A DNA stretch of 64,000 bases from Capra hircus. Taxonomy: Eukaryota; Chordata; Mammalia; Artiodactyla; Bovidae. Positions 46,960 through 60,005 of this stretch are shown in pieces. The stretch covers positions 132,633,089 through 132,697,088 of the forward strand of contig NC_030808.1 of assembly GCF_001704415.2 (NCBI RefSeq). Reading direction: 5' to 3'. The notes under the pieces are model-generated. The model was given only the letters and a program-made list of their open reading frames with translations, was not told the DNA's origin and did not search any database. Position 1 is the stretch's first letter; each line of letters begins with the position of its first letter. Both the position numbers and the translations under genes were made by a program.

Positions 46960-47930
46960 ACTCATCCTACCTACAACCCTGGTTCTCCCTATTGTAGCAA
47001 ACAGTACCATGATCTACCTACTCAAAGCCATAAATCTAATTACTTCAAGCTCCTCTTCCCTCCCCTCTTCAAATCCAGCGACTCTCCTATGACTTCCAAT
47101 AATACCACATGGATACAGTCTTGGTTTGTCCTCTGCATTGCCACTAATTGAGTAAAGGATGTTACACTTTCTTGCTTGGATTACTGCAATAGTTTTCTAA
47201 CAATTGGTCTTCCTGTTTTTGCTCCTATCACATACCCTTTGCTCTTGCCATACCAGACTGTTTACAGTGTCAGAATAGGTCTTGGGACCTAATGCCACAA
47301 TAGATGTTTTTCAGGGGCCTGCAGTGCTCTTCCTCCTTGGTTAACTTGTGCTCATATTTTAATCAGATGTCATTTAAAAGGTTCTTGATTTCCAGTGCCT
47401 GAGCTTCCACCATCTCTTAGATGTCTGTAATGGCTTTCTTATTTGTCTCCTTGCCTCTGTTCTTGCACCTCCCCAACCTAGAAGAGTACTACCTTGCTTA
47501 ACTTTTTTTCAATAGCTCCCCCAGGCCCTGCATGATCTGACCTTTGCTAATCTTTCCAGCTATGATTCCCTCTGTTTCTTACTATACTCCAGCTATAGTG
47601 GCTTTTTAAAATGTCCTCAGCACCATTTCCTGCCTCAGAGCCATTGCACACATTTACCCCTCTGCCTAGAATATTTCTCCTCCCTGCTTTTTGCATAACT
47701 TTGCTTCTCAATTTTTAGGTTCTCATCACCTTAGAAAATTCTTCCCTCAGCTCCCTAAGTTGCAAGCCTCTCTCTATTACTGGTCTACCCTTTTTATTTT
47801 TCATAATTATATAATTAAATGTGTCATGCCCACTCAAATGTGAAATGTCCATTTAGTAACACACTAATTTCCTTGGGTTATAGTATAGTGACTGACACTA
47901 GCTGCTTAAAATGTGCTGTTGAATGAAAAA
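46960..47930 (+). repeat. L2 LINE 3' region
   Basis: A long, degenerate L2 copy: TGGATTACTGCAATAGTTTT, CTCCCCCAGGCCCTGCATGA, GCCTCAGAGCCATTGCACAC and GCCTAGAATATTTCTCC follow the order of the L2 consensus as I know it. No coding capacity. Confidence 0.75.
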
Positions 47931-48354
47931 TAATGTCTTAGTGCCCTTTAAAATAATGTGTTGCGTTGTTGAGGAAGGCTGGAGTTAGTAAAATGGTGAG
48001 GGTTCAGAAGTCATCTTGAAGTCACCAAAGTCTTTATCTTGCTCTCCAGGAATTCTGAGGGAGAAAGAATGTTTACTGATTGTCTTCTAAATGACCACTT
48101 CCAGGCTTACTTGCAGGTCACTGGAATTCCTCGGGGCTCAAATGAAATTATTTTATGATGTATTCCCTGTTCATTTAATTGGCCATTTTAAATTGAGTAG
48201 AGGGGTCCGAGGATTAAAGAACTCATAGGGTTCACAAACAGTTCACAAAGAAACCCTAGGTATCAAATTGAGCACAGATTCTTTAATTGAGTAGTAACAG
48301 TATTAGCATAAGGGAAAATAATGGTTCATGTATTTTTTTTAACTTTATTTTGTA

Positions 48355-48740
48355 TTGGGGTGTAGCCGATTATTGATGCTTTTGAATTGTGTTGGAGAAG
48401 ACTTTTGAGTCCCTTGGACTGCAAGGAGATCAAACCAGTCAATCCTAAAGGAAATCAGTCCTGAATATCCACTGGAAGAACTGATGCTGAAACTGAAACT
48501 CCAATACTTTGGCCACCTGATGCGAAGAACTGACTCATTTGAAAAGACCCTGACGCTGGGAAAGATTGAAGGCGGGAGGAGAAGGGGATGACAGAGGATA
48601 AGATGGTTGGATGGCATCACTGACTCGATGGACATGAGTTTGAGTAAGCTCCAGGAATTGGTGATGGATAGGGAAGCCTGGTGTGCTGCAGTCCATGGGG
48701 TCTCAAAGAGTCTCACATGACAGAGAAACTGAACTGATAG
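48355..48740 (+). mobile_element. BovB 3' fragment
   Basis: The last 385 bp of BovB (GATTATTGATGCTTTTGAAT to GAGAAACTGAACTGATA). It includes the RT C-terminal coding region, with the frame broken. Confidence 0.92.
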
Positions 48741-49290
48741 CTGATTAACAATGTTGTGACAGTTTCAGGTAAACACAGGAGGAACTCAGCTATACATATG
48801 TGTGTATCTATTCTACCCCCAAACCCCCTCATCCATGATGCCACATAACACTGAGCAGAATTCTGTGTACAACAGGCCCTTTTTGGTTATACATTTTAAA
48901 CATTGTGGTGTTTACAGGTTCATGTATTTTTGCTAGCAGTATGGTAGCCTTTAGAAACCCGTGTCCTTACATTTCCCCTTTTAGAAACTTGTGTCCCTAA
49001 GTAAGTTTCCCATTTCAGATGAGCAATTTCTGGGCAAATGTATTAAGGCTAGTTCTGCAGATTCCTGGGACGGAAGTATAATAAGCTGGAATGAACAGAA
49101 ATAATGACTGGCACATATGTGGTCTGACAAAGGATTTGTATGCAATTTTAGGATGATGTCTGGGAGTTATGGTTTGATTCCAGTTTGGGGATTCTGACTT
49201 TATAGGGGCAAAGGGATAGAATATTCAATTCAGGGCTTGTCTGAGGAAATCTAAGCTACATGGTAGCTATAAGCATAGAATAAAATGTTA

Positions 49291-49338
49291 ACTCTTTGTC
49301 AGGTATTTATATCAATACTATGTGGCAGGTGTTTATAG
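49291..49338 (+). repeat. 48-bp segment identical to 52262-52309
   Basis: ACTCTTTGTCAGGTATTTAT and the following 28 bases are repeated without a difference 3 kb away. The flanks do not match. Confidence 0.9.
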
Positions 49339-49421
49339 TCCTCTTAATTTGAAGTCTATATTGCTGTAGAAATAGGAGTAGATGAATTTTACCCTTATAC
49401 TTTTAAGAACAGATATCCTAA

Positions 49422-49632
49422 GATATCCCTGGTGGCTCAGACGGTAAAGCATCTGCCTGCAGTGCGGGAGACCCGGGTTTGATACCTGGGTTGGGAAGAT
49501 CCCCTGGAGAAGGGAACGGCTACCCACTCCAGTATTCTTGCCTGGAGAATCCCATGGACAGAGGAGCTTGATAGGCTATAGTCCATGGGGTCACAAAGAG
49601 TCGGACACAACTGAGCGACTTCACTCACTCAT
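49422..49632 (+). mobile_element. Bov-tA SINE
   Basis: Sense copy: ATCCCTGGTGGCTCAGACGG head, CCGGGTTTGATACCTGGG, and the end GACACAACTGAGCGACTTCA. Possible duplication of ATCCTAAG-type sequence near 49415 and 49630. Confidence 0.93.
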
Positions 49633-51409
49633 CCTAAGCCATTTACATAAAATGAATTACTGGAAATACTTTAGAAGTTGGATATTTGGTTCAAAGAATT
49701 ACCTTATTGACCCATTCAATCACTAGAAAATCTTTTGCTTCAAATTTGTTAAAATTTCCTAATACGTACCATTTACTTTTCTACCTTAGAAAGTTGATCC
49801 TATTTATTTTTTGATGGCTGAGGATCTCTTGCAGTTCCAGGTCATGAGCCATCAGTAATTCTTATTTTGGCTGTAGATATTATAAAAATTTTGGATTAAA
49901 TATATTCTAATTTTGAACAAAGGAAGGGACAGAGTTCAATTCATTTTTATTACCAGCCACAGTGCCTGGCATAAATTATATACCAGTGCATATCTACTGA
50001 AATAAAATTTATTTAATTTAAAAATTCTCTGGTCTTCTGACTAACCTTCTACAGTGTTATTTTCCAGTGCTAATTGAACTAAATGTATATCTCATATAAA
50101 TAGTAATTCAATATATGTTTATATTTAACATAAAGGAGAAATTTACCTTTAGAAACATCCAGTGGAAAATAATTCTAAATTATCTAAATGTCTGAAGGTA
50201 GGGAATATGGATGTGTTCTTGCTTGAGAGAATACTCTGAAGCATTAAAAGTCATGTTTTTGAACACACTAGTAACATTAAGCATCAAAAAGAAATACACC
50301 AAAGTATACATAATGGTTATCTCTGGATGACTGAACTGAGGATGATTTTAATCTTTTTATATTTTCCAGTTTTTCTTCAGCAAAGCCTGTCTTTCTCTAC
50401 TAATCAGATAAAGACTCAGAAAATTATGTTTAATCTAGGTTAATCAAATGTAAAGCTGTTGGTGAAGTACCAGAATATCCTGTAAGAATGTATTTTTAAG
50501 ATAATGTAAAAGACTCAACTAAAAATCTGAAGTAATCAAGTTTTTGTCAGATTGGTAGAGAAGTTTGTTTCTAATTATTACAGGCCCCAGTTTCTCAAGA
50601 TAGCAACATGGAGGACCCTTTAGCCTACTTTTCACAATTCTGCTGGCATTTTAAACTTTATTGCAAAAACCGTAAGAAAGTTAATTATAAATTAATTCGG
50701 TGTCATAACTTGTTATCTTCATGTATGTGACATGTTTAGTTGACCAGAGGTATGTAACTGTTACCCTGTTTCTGGCTTCCCCTGTGGCCTTGGCTGAATT
50801 TATACAAATGCTGCTGTATGCTCTTATGCTGTGTGCTAGATGGGGTAATTCACAGTGTTTGCAAATTCATACCTAAGGAGACCCTTGGCCCTCCTTCACC
50901 TCACTAAAATATGGGGTCATACTGCATTTCTCATTTTTTTCATTACTAGGTTGCTTACTGAAGGTATTACCCAAGCAACAGCCTTGAGTCAGGGGGTACA
51001 GGCACTTGGCCCAGAGGTGGCCTGTGATGTGAAATGGTAAAGCAGATAGAGAATTTCCAGTTGTTCCTGGAAGGTCAAGTTGTCTAGGCTTCTGCAGTTA
51101 CCTCATAGTGAAGGTGGCTGCCAGATTAGTGCTACCTTCTGTGCCACTCAGTAAACATTTGCTGAGGCTCGCCTACTTCGCAAAGAGTTTGCCCAGTGCT
51201 GGGGCTACAGGATGAATGAAACAGGTGCTCTGCCTTAAAGGAGCCTGTCTTCCAGTGGAAACACAAACAGGTCCATTTCCCCCAGCATTTATACGCCAGA
51301 TACTGTTAGAAATCTCTAATTCTCAGGCAACAGATGTTTACTGTGTGTCAACTGTGTGCCATGTTCTGGGAATGAAGGGGAAAGAGGCAGACAGTGGAAT
51401 GCTAGTGTA

Positions 51410-51536
51410 CTGCTGCTGCCAAGTCGCTGCAGTCGTGTCCGACTCAGTGTGACCCCACAGACGGGGCCCACCAGGCTCCCCCGTCCCTGGGATTCTCCAG
51501 GCAAGAACACTGGAGTGGGTTGCCACTTCCTTCTCC
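51410..51536 (-). mobile_element. Bov-A2-type SINE monomer
   Basis: Reverse copy of one monomer, CTGCTGCTGCCAAGTCGCTG to GCCACTTCCTTCTCC. Flanked by ATGCTAGTGTACT (51397-51409) and ATGCTAATGTACT (51537-51549). Confidence 0.92.
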
Positions 51537-51619
51537 ATGCTAATGTACTACCTGACTAAATTCTAGTTCAGAGAGGTTATGTAATGTGGCCACAATCACA
51601 GAAGTGGTAATAATAATTA

Positions 51620-51822
51620 TTGTTTAGTCGCTCAGTCGTGTTGGACTCTTTTAAGACCCCATGGACTGTAGCCTGCCAGACTCCTATGTCCATGGGGTTT
51701 TCCAGGCAAAAATACTGGAGTGGTTGCCATTTCCTTCTCCAGGGGATCTTCCCCACCCAGGGATGGAACCCGTGTCTCCTGCACTGCAGACATTCTTTAC
51801 TGTGGAGCCACTGGTGAAATCA
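51620..51822 (-). mobile_element. Bov-tA SINE
   Basis: Reverse copy: TTGTTTAGTCGCTCAGTCGT to GAGCCACTGGTGAAATC. Confidence 0.9.
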
Positions 51823-51854
51823 TGGTACTAATAATAGCCATTGTTTATTGATTA

Positions 51855-52020
51855 CACGTTTCCCCAGTGGTTAAGAATCTGCCTGCAATGCTGGAGACTT
51901 GCAGGAGATGTTGATTTGATCCCTGGGAGTAGAAGATACCCTGAGAAATCCGATAGAGGAGCCTGGTGAGGGGTCGCAAACAAGAGGGACATAACAGAGA
52001 GACTAAATAACAACAACAAA
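51855..52020 (+). mobile_element. Bov-tA SINE, degenerate
   Basis: Sense copy with deletions: CGTTTCCCCAGTGGTTAAG, GTTGATTTGATCCCTGGGA, GGGACATAACAGAGAGACTA. Confidence 0.75.
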
Positions 52021-52059
52021 ATTGATTACATAGGTACTGTGCCTAAGAACATAATATAT

Positions 52060-52440
52060 TATGTATGTTGTCTTACTTAAAACAGTCTGGTGTGGCAGGT
52101 GGTATCCTCATTGTATAGGGAATGCTGAGGCTTAGATGACTAGTAAGTGACAGCAAGGATTTGAACTTAACTAAATTGGTCTAACTCCAAATTCTGTGGT
52201 TTTAAGCATGATGTTATATTGTATAATATCTCTTCCTCTTTAGGGAGTAGTAGTAATAGCTACTCTTTGTCAGGTATTTATATCAATACTATGTGGCAGG
52301 TGTTTATAGAAATAAATTATCTTTGATTCTCACAATCACCTTGGAAGGTAGTTGAAACTGAGCCGCAGGGAGTCAGATAACCTGCCCAGCTGGTGAGTAA
52401 GAAGGCAGAATCAGATCTGTCTGGCTCTTTCCATGGTACT
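52060..52440 (+). repeat. MIR-like repeats
   Basis: Two MIR-like patches; the second contains the 52262-52309 copy of the 48-bp duplication followed by GATTCTCACAATCACCTTGG and AAACTGAGCCGCAGGGAG, the normal MIR order. This identifies 52262 as the likely source of the 49291 copy. Confidence 0.65.
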
Positions 52441-53963
52441 ACCATTCTTCCTCCCTTTCTAATAGTTGATTCTGGTAATTTCTGTTTGACGAACTCACCC
52501 TGACTTACTTGTAATTCCTTTTGACATGAAGCCCAACATACCCTTGGAATTCTGTATCTGGCCTTGCTTTTGAACTATGTCAGTCAGTTATTAACAACTG
52601 TAAACAGGCCTTGTGGTGCCATTCCAGTGCTCACTCTACAGGCTGCGGCTGTTAAGGCTTCTCCTCTCCCCCTGAGACCTCATCACCCACATGGGCTCTG
52701 TGCAGGCCTTATCTTATCTCCCATAACATGAGAAGGGGGGTGTCTAGCAGAAGCCTCTCACATGCACTGGTCGAATTTCACTACAGCTGGTCTCTGCATC
52801 TCCTCTCGTGACCCCTCCTCACCTGTGTTTCTGTCTGCATCCCTTTTTCTCCTCTGTCTCCCCTCCACGCATACACTGGGACCTTCTTTGAGCACTCCAC
52901 AGCTCAAAAAATTGTTTTAATTGACACATAATAATTCTCTTTAGCTGCCATCATTTTCTTGTCTCTTTAGACTAATAAACTTCTAAGTGTTTAGATCTGC
53001 TATCTCTCTTCTCCTTCCTCTAAAGCAGGTGACAAAACAGGACGTTATATCAAATTCCATTTTTGTAAAATTACTTATCTATTAATATTTGCAAAGAAGT
53101 ATCTAGAAGCATACTCCTAAATGATGTCAGGCTATCTCTGGGTGGTCGATTTTAGGTGAAGATTTTTATCTTTATTTCTACTCTTCTGTAGTCAATACAT
53201 ATTACCTACGTAAGCAGATAAAGGAGAAAAATACTTTTCCTATTTATTAAAATAGTACATGTTCATTATATAAACATTATAAATTATAAAAGAATAAAAA
53301 GCCAAATTACTTGCAATTCTACAGCTCAGAGTTAATCACTGTTAATGTTTTGGAGTCTTACCATTTAGCTCATGTATATATAGATATACATTTGTAATAC
53401 TGGGATTATATCACAATTTTGTAAACCTGATTTCTCTGTGTAAGGTTTTTGTGCAACATGTAGTTTAGATGTCTGTAATATAACATAGATATTAATACCA
53501 TGACTTATTTAACTATTATTGTACATTTGTGTTGTTTGGAATTTTTTAATTTTACAATCTAGTTAGAATAGTTCTATCTAAACTTCTGATTATTTACAGT
53601 AGATACCCAGGATTGGGAGTTAAAGGGTATGAATTCAGGCTTTTGCAGCATACTGTCAGATTGATTTCCAGGGAGGTTGGGCCAATTTGCTTCCACCAGC
53701 AATATCTGTTAACTACAGTGTGCTGCCTCTGTGAGAGAGCAGTAACGACACTCTCATTGCATCTGCCTGTTTCTCCTGCTAAGGCAGGGGTCCTGCGTTC
53801 ATCAATATCCAATAATGCTTAGTGTATAGAAGGGATGCAAACATTTATTGAATTAATATTGTCTTTTAGAAAATTCTTGCCAGTTAATCTCAACTTTTTT
53901 TGGTGCTTGCTTTTTACACAGATTTTCAGTTTAATTTACATATCACAGAATTCACTCAATCTT

Positions 53964-54084
53964 AAGTGGAACTCACTGCAGTATTCTTGCCTGGAGAATC
54001 CCATGGACAGAGAAGCCTGGCAGGCTACAGTCCATGGGGTCGCAAAAAGCTGGACACGACTGCAGTGACTGAGGACACGCAGTA
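53964..54084 (+). mobile_element. Bov-tA SINE, 3' part
   Basis: AAGTGGAACTCACTGCAGTA to GACTGAGGACACGCAGT; head missing. Confidence 0.88.
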
Positions 54085-55414
54085 AATTTTTCCAATTGTG
54101 CAATCATTACCACAATTTAAATTTAGAATGCTTTCATCTCTTCATCTGCCCCTCTTCTCCCTGTGCTTGTTTGTGTTCATTTTCTACTTTTTCCTGGAAC
54201 CTAGGCAACCACTGATCTGTTTCATGGCTCTATAATTTCGCCTTTTCTAGAAATTTCATATAATGGAATTATGCAGTCTTTGGTGTCTGGCTTCTTTCAT
54301 GTAAAATGGTATTTTTTTGGATTCATCTCTGTTGCTGCATGTATTAATAGTTCTTTTGTTTACTGAGATATAACTGACAGAATAAATTGCTTATATGTAA
54401 AGTGTATGATTAATAAGTTCTGACTTTTATATACACCTATAAAACCTCATATCGAGATCATGAAAATATCCATCCCTCCCATGAAAGTTTCCTCCTGCCC
54501 CTTTATAATTACTTTTGCCTTACCAAGGTAACCACTGATTTGTCATTACAGATTAGAATGCATTTTCTAGAATTCTCCATAAATGGAATCATACAAGATT
54601 GGAATATATTATTGTCTAGCTTTTTCCACTTCACTTGCAATTCATCCATGTTGTGTTAGTCAATAATTCATTCTTTCTATTGCTGAAGAGCATTCCATTA
54701 TATGGATATACTGTATTTTGCTTATTAATTTACCAGTTTAGTGGATATCTGGATTATTTTCAGTTTGGGGCTACTATGAATAGTGCGACTATAAACATTC
54801 ATGTAAAAGTCTTTGGGTGAACATTTTTCTTGGGTAGATTCCTAGGAGTGGAATTGCTGATTCATATGACAAATGCTGGTTTAACTTTTTAAGAAATTGC
54901 CAAACATTTCCAAAGAAGCTACATAATTTTACTTATATATCAATCCAATATATGAGGGTTCCAGCTTCTTCACATCATTGCCAACTGGTGGTTTCAGTTG
55001 TTCTAGTGGCTGTGTATGTATCTCATTGTGGTTTTAATTTACATTTTCCTAATGACTAGTGATATAGAGCATCTTTTCATGTATCTATTTGCTGTTGGGA
55101 CCTCTAATTTAGTTATTGTTTAACCAAATTTTTGTCTATTTAAAAAATTAGGTTGCCTTTTTTATTAGTGAGTTGTAAGTTCTTTATATATTCTTGATGG
55201 AGTCCTTAACAGGATGTTTTGGAAATATTTCCCCCCCAGTGTGTCTTTTTCATTTTCTTAATGGTGTCTTTGAAGAGTAATACTTTTTAATTTTGAAAGA
55301 AGTCCAATGTATCAATATTTTATTGCTCTTGCATAACTCAGGGTCACAAAGATTTTCTCCTTTTATTCTAAAAACTTTAGGATTTCAACTCTTACATTTA
55401 TTGAGATTATTATT

Positions 55415-55532
55415 ATTATTTTGGCTGCACTACGCAGCTCGAAGGATCTCAGTACTTTGACCAAGGATTGAACCTAGGCCATGGCAGTGAAAGCATCAAA
55501 TCCTAACCATTAGACAACCAGGGAACTTGAGA
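55415..55532 (-). mobile_element. CHR-type tRNA SINE fragment
   Basis: Reverse copy: TTATTATTTTGGCTGCACTA to GACAACCAGGGAACTTG. Confidence 0.78.
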
Positions 55533-55727
55533 TACTTATTTTTGTATATGGTGTGAGATGTGGAATGAGGTTTTCTTTTTCTTTTTTTTTTTTGCAGAAG
55601 GACGTCCAATTATTTCAGGTTCATTTCTGGAAAGACTACCCTTTCTCTGGTTGAAAATTAATTGGTTGTATGTATGAGCATCTATTTCTAGAGTGTTTCA
55701 TTGGTTGTGTATACTTAACAATTCTGG

Positions 55728-55935
55728 GACTTCCCTCATGGCTTAGATGGTAAAAAAAACTGCCTGCAATGCAGGAGACCAAGGTTTGATCCCTGGGTTG
55801 GGAAGATCCCCTGGAGAAGGGAATGGCTATAGACTCCAGTATTCTTGCCTGGAGAATTCCATAGAGGAGCCTGGTGGGCTACAGTCCGTGGAGGTTACAA
55901 AGAATTGAACGTGACTGAGTGACTAACACACACAT
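55728..55935 (+). mobile_element. Bov-tA SINE
   Basis: Sense copy: GGGACTTCCCTCATGGCTTA to GAGTGACTAACACACACAT. Confidence 0.93.
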
Positions 55936-56250
55936 ACTTATCAATTCTACAGTGCTTTGATGGTTGTTTGTTTTCTAATAAGTTTTGAAATCAGGTAGCC
56001 TAAGTCCTTCAACTTTGTTCTTTTAAAAAAGTGTTTGGCTATTCTAGGTATTTTGCATTTCCATATAAATTTTAGGATCAGTTTGCCAGTTTTAACGAAA
56101 GCCTGTAGGGATTTTGGTAGGGAGTGGGTTAAATCTTTAGATCAATTTGGGGAGAACTGACATTTTAAAAATACTGAGCTTTCTATTATTATAATATTAT
56201 TTGGATCTTCCTTAATTTTTCTCAACACTACTTTGCAGTTTTCAGTGTGC

Positions 56251-56314
56251 AAGTGTGTTCTTTTGTTACATTTATTATACATATATAAAAGTGTGTTCTT
56301 TTGTTATATTTATT
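56251..56314. repeat. Local tandem duplication
   Basis: AAGTGTGTTCTTTTGTTA starts near 56251 and again near 56289 with one difference over 26 bases, separated by 12 TA-rich bases. Confidence 0.7.
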
Positions 56315-56446
56315 CCTAAGTATTTTTCTTTTTGATGCTGTTATGAATAATTATTTTTATTTGAATTTCTCTATTTGATTGTTCATTACTAGTACATGGA
56401 AATACAACTGACTTTCATATTCTGATTTTGTATTCTGAAGAAAAAT

Positions 56447-56652
56447 CAAAGTGTTAGTTGCTCAGTCGTGTCCGACTCTTTGCGACCTCATGGACTGTAG
56501 CCCACCAGGCTCCTCTGTCCATGGAATTCTCCAGGCAAGAATACTGGGATTGGTTGCCATTCCCTTCTCAGGTTATCTTCCTGACCCAGGGATTGAACCC
56601 ATGTCTCTCACATTTCAGGCAAATTCTTTACCATCTGAGCCACCAGGGAAGC
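56447..56652 (-). mobile_element. Bov-tA SINE
   Basis: Reverse copy: AAAGTGTTAGTTGCTCAGTC to GAGCCACCAGGGAAGCTG. Confidence 0.93.
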
Positions 56653-59600
56653 TGAGACCTTGCTAACGAATTTATTAGTTCTGGTAGCTTTTATGCAGAT
56701 TTCTTCATATTTTCTACTTAAAGTATATATAACCTAGGGATAGATTACTTCTTTCTTTCCAGTCTGAATACTTTTAATATTTTTTTTTCCTTGTCTTAAT
56801 GCACAGGATAAGACCCTCAGTTTATTTACAGTGTTTATTAGAAATGGAGGAACAGAAGCGTATTTGCCTTGCTCTGGATCTTAATGGGAAGGCATTCAGT
56901 TTTTCACCATAAGTATAATGTAAATAATGTAATTATAGATGTTTTCTATCAGGTTAAGAAAGTTCCTTTCTATCCTTACTTGGGTAAGAGAGATTTTGAA
57001 TGGATGTTGGATTTTGTCAAATGGCTTTTCTGTGTCTATGGGAATGATCATGTGCTTTTTGTCCTGTGTTGTATTAATATGGTTTATTATATCAGTAGAC
57101 TTTCAGATGTTAAGATGGCCTTCCATTCCTGGGGTAAACCTACTTATAGTGTATAACCTTTTTTATATGTTGCTGGATTTGATATTTTTAATATTTTGTA
57201 AAAAGTTTTATATTGATTTCATAAGGGGCATTGGTATCTTTGTCTGGCTTTGGTATCAGGGTAATACCAGCTTTCTAAAATTAGTTTTGAAGTGTTCCTT
57301 CCTACTATTATTTTCTGAAAATATTAATGAAAGATTGGTATTATTTTTTTCCCTTAAATATATGACAGAAATTGCCACTGGAACTATTTGGACCTAGACT
57401 TTTCTTTTGGGGAGAACTTAATAACTTATTTAGTGTCTTGATATGGCCTATCCTGATTTTCCATTTCTTCTTGAGCTGTGTTCTTTTTTTTAATAGGTAT
57501 AATTAAATTTGAGTTGATTTTGGTAATTTGAGTTTTTAGTTGATTTTGTCCCATGTCATTTAAGATGTGAAACTTACTGAGATAAAGCTGTTCATAATAC
57601 TCCTAAGTATGTTCTATAGTATCTATAGTGATGTTTCCTCCTTTATCCTGACTTTAATTTATTCCTTTCTCTCTTTTTCTAAAGTTTTCTTTCTATTTTA
57701 AAATATTTTCAAAGAACCAACTTTTGATTTCATGAATTCTTTCATAGTATTTTCCTATTTTCTATTTCATGGATTTCTATTCTGATCTTTATTATATCCT
57801 TCTTCCTACTTATATTGGGTCTGACTGGTTCTTACTTGCTAGCTTAAGATGGAAGCTTATCTTACAGATGTTAGAACTTTCTGGGTCATAAATATTCCTC
57901 TAAGCACTGCTTTAATTGCACCCCACACATGGATTTTCATATCATCTTTTATTTTCATTTGTTTCAAGACAACATCAAATTTCCCTGCAGTGTCTCCTTT
58001 GACCCATGTGTCTTTAGAAATGTGTTATTTAATCTCTAAACATTTTGGGGTTCCTAGATTTCCTTCTGTTATTAATCTATAATTTTATCCTATTATGATC
58101 AGACTACATACTTTATTTGAATTTACTGAATCTTTTTTATTCACCTAATATATGGTCTTTCCTGAAGAAGTTCCATGTGCATTTGAGAAAAATGTATATT
58201 TTGCTATTGTTTTGTAGAGTATATATGCTGGTTAGATCAAATACAGTGACTGTGTTGTTCAAGTCTTCTGTGTCTTTAGTGATTGTCTGTACTAGCATCA
58301 ACTACTGTAAGAGAAGAGTCGAAATCTTCAACTATTAATTGTTGAATTGTTTGACAATTTTTGTTTTATGTATTTTGAGGCTGTTAGGTAAAAATAACAC
58401 TTAAAATAGTTATATCTGGCTACTACATTTTACCTGTTGGTGAAGTGGGAATATTCATTGTTATTTCCTGGTGAAATTTCTATCTTTTGATGTTTTAGAA
58501 CTGGTTAATAGTCATGTTCTTAACTATTGATTTTGAAGATTCCAATAATGAAAGAATATTGATCATATGATTCAACCCTACGCCTTTTGATTGTGATACA
58601 GAATTTGTCACTTCTAAAATATACTCAGATCTATAAATAATTCCCTTCTAAATTTCTCCCATCATTTTTTTGCTTTTAAAGTCTTTATTTACCTGCAGGT
58701 ATTAGCTTAATATGTACTTTTTTCAGTCTGCAGAGAGTCAACATTTTACTGACTAGACTTCTTGATACAGTATCATATACTATATCGGTTTGCATAAATC
58801 TTCAGTTTTGGCATGGATCCTATAAGGAGTTTAATTACTATAGCTTTGGATTATGCATCCCCTGTGCCCTACCATACCTTTGATTCTTTTCAGAACTCAC
58901 TTCAGTTCTTTTGTATTTATTGTTCAATATGAGTTTCAGAATTAGTTGATCAAGTTCTATAACATATCTGGGGGGATTATATACAATTTTAACATGGAGA
59001 ATGATCTTTGTAATTTTTAGTGAAATTTTATATTTTCATCATATATATTTTCATTTTTTTTGTTGCTATCACAAATAGGATTTTCTCCCTTTTATATTTT
59101 TAGCTAGTTATTTCTGGGGTATGGGATTAATACTCTTTACCGGTTAAGGAGGTGTTCTTTTTAAGTTTGGTTAGTTTCATTTTTTCCAAATTAGAAAATA
59201 TATTTTATCACATGCCTTCAAAGAATCAGTCTATATTTTCTTTTCTTTCTCCTTTAGTCTGTTAATGACAGATTTTGTAAAGTTGAACCACTTGCAATCT
59301 TGGGATAAAATCAACTTACTTATGATGTATTCTTTTATATATGTTGGTAGATTTGACAAGTTAATCTGTATTTCAGTTTTAATATCTGTAAAATAGGAGT
59401 AAAGCATCTACAAGATACGAGTTTTGTGATTAAAACGAATTAAAATATTCAGAATAGTGCTTGGCACAGTATGCTTTCTGGTTGTGTGTGTATAAATTAA
59501 TAGATTTATTTTTTGTTTGAAATACAGTTGTTTAACTTCTTTTCATGTACTTTATTTGGGTCTATTTTGTCATCCTTTTTCATGCCTATTGAGATGACAG

Positions 59601-59949
59601 CCTAATTTATTTCCTTCTACAGATTACAACTTTTCCCATGTTTATATCCCACATATTTTAATAAATATAATGCTTTTATTGCCTGGTTCTAAAAAAACCT
59701 GTAATTGGTTTTTTGATCTTCTCTGTAGCTTAACGGTTATTTTAAGATATATTTAATTTTTCAAAATGTTTTCTTTAACTTTCCAGATATGTGCGTTTTT
59801 GTTGTTGTTGCTAATTTCGTAAGTAACAAATGTGGCCTATATGTTAGTAGTTTTTAAAAATGTGATATCCTTCATGCCTTAATAAATAGGCACTGTATTG
59901 TGGTGGTTCCGTATTTGTTGGGTACCAAATCTATTTTTGAGTACCTCTA

Positions 59950-60005
59950 TCATGGGGTTGCAAAGAGTCGGACACGACTGAGCGACCGAACTGAACTGAA
60001 CTGAT
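59950..60005 (+). mobile_element. BovB 3' tip
   Basis: Only the last 55 bp: CATGGGGTTGCAAAGAGTCG to GAACTGAACTGAACTGATG. A severe 5' truncation. Confidence 0.9.

Noticed and set aside
56869..57397. Overlapping 95- and 152-codon + strand ORFs
   Set aside because: Antisense L1 ORF2 sequence; hydrophobic chance frames.
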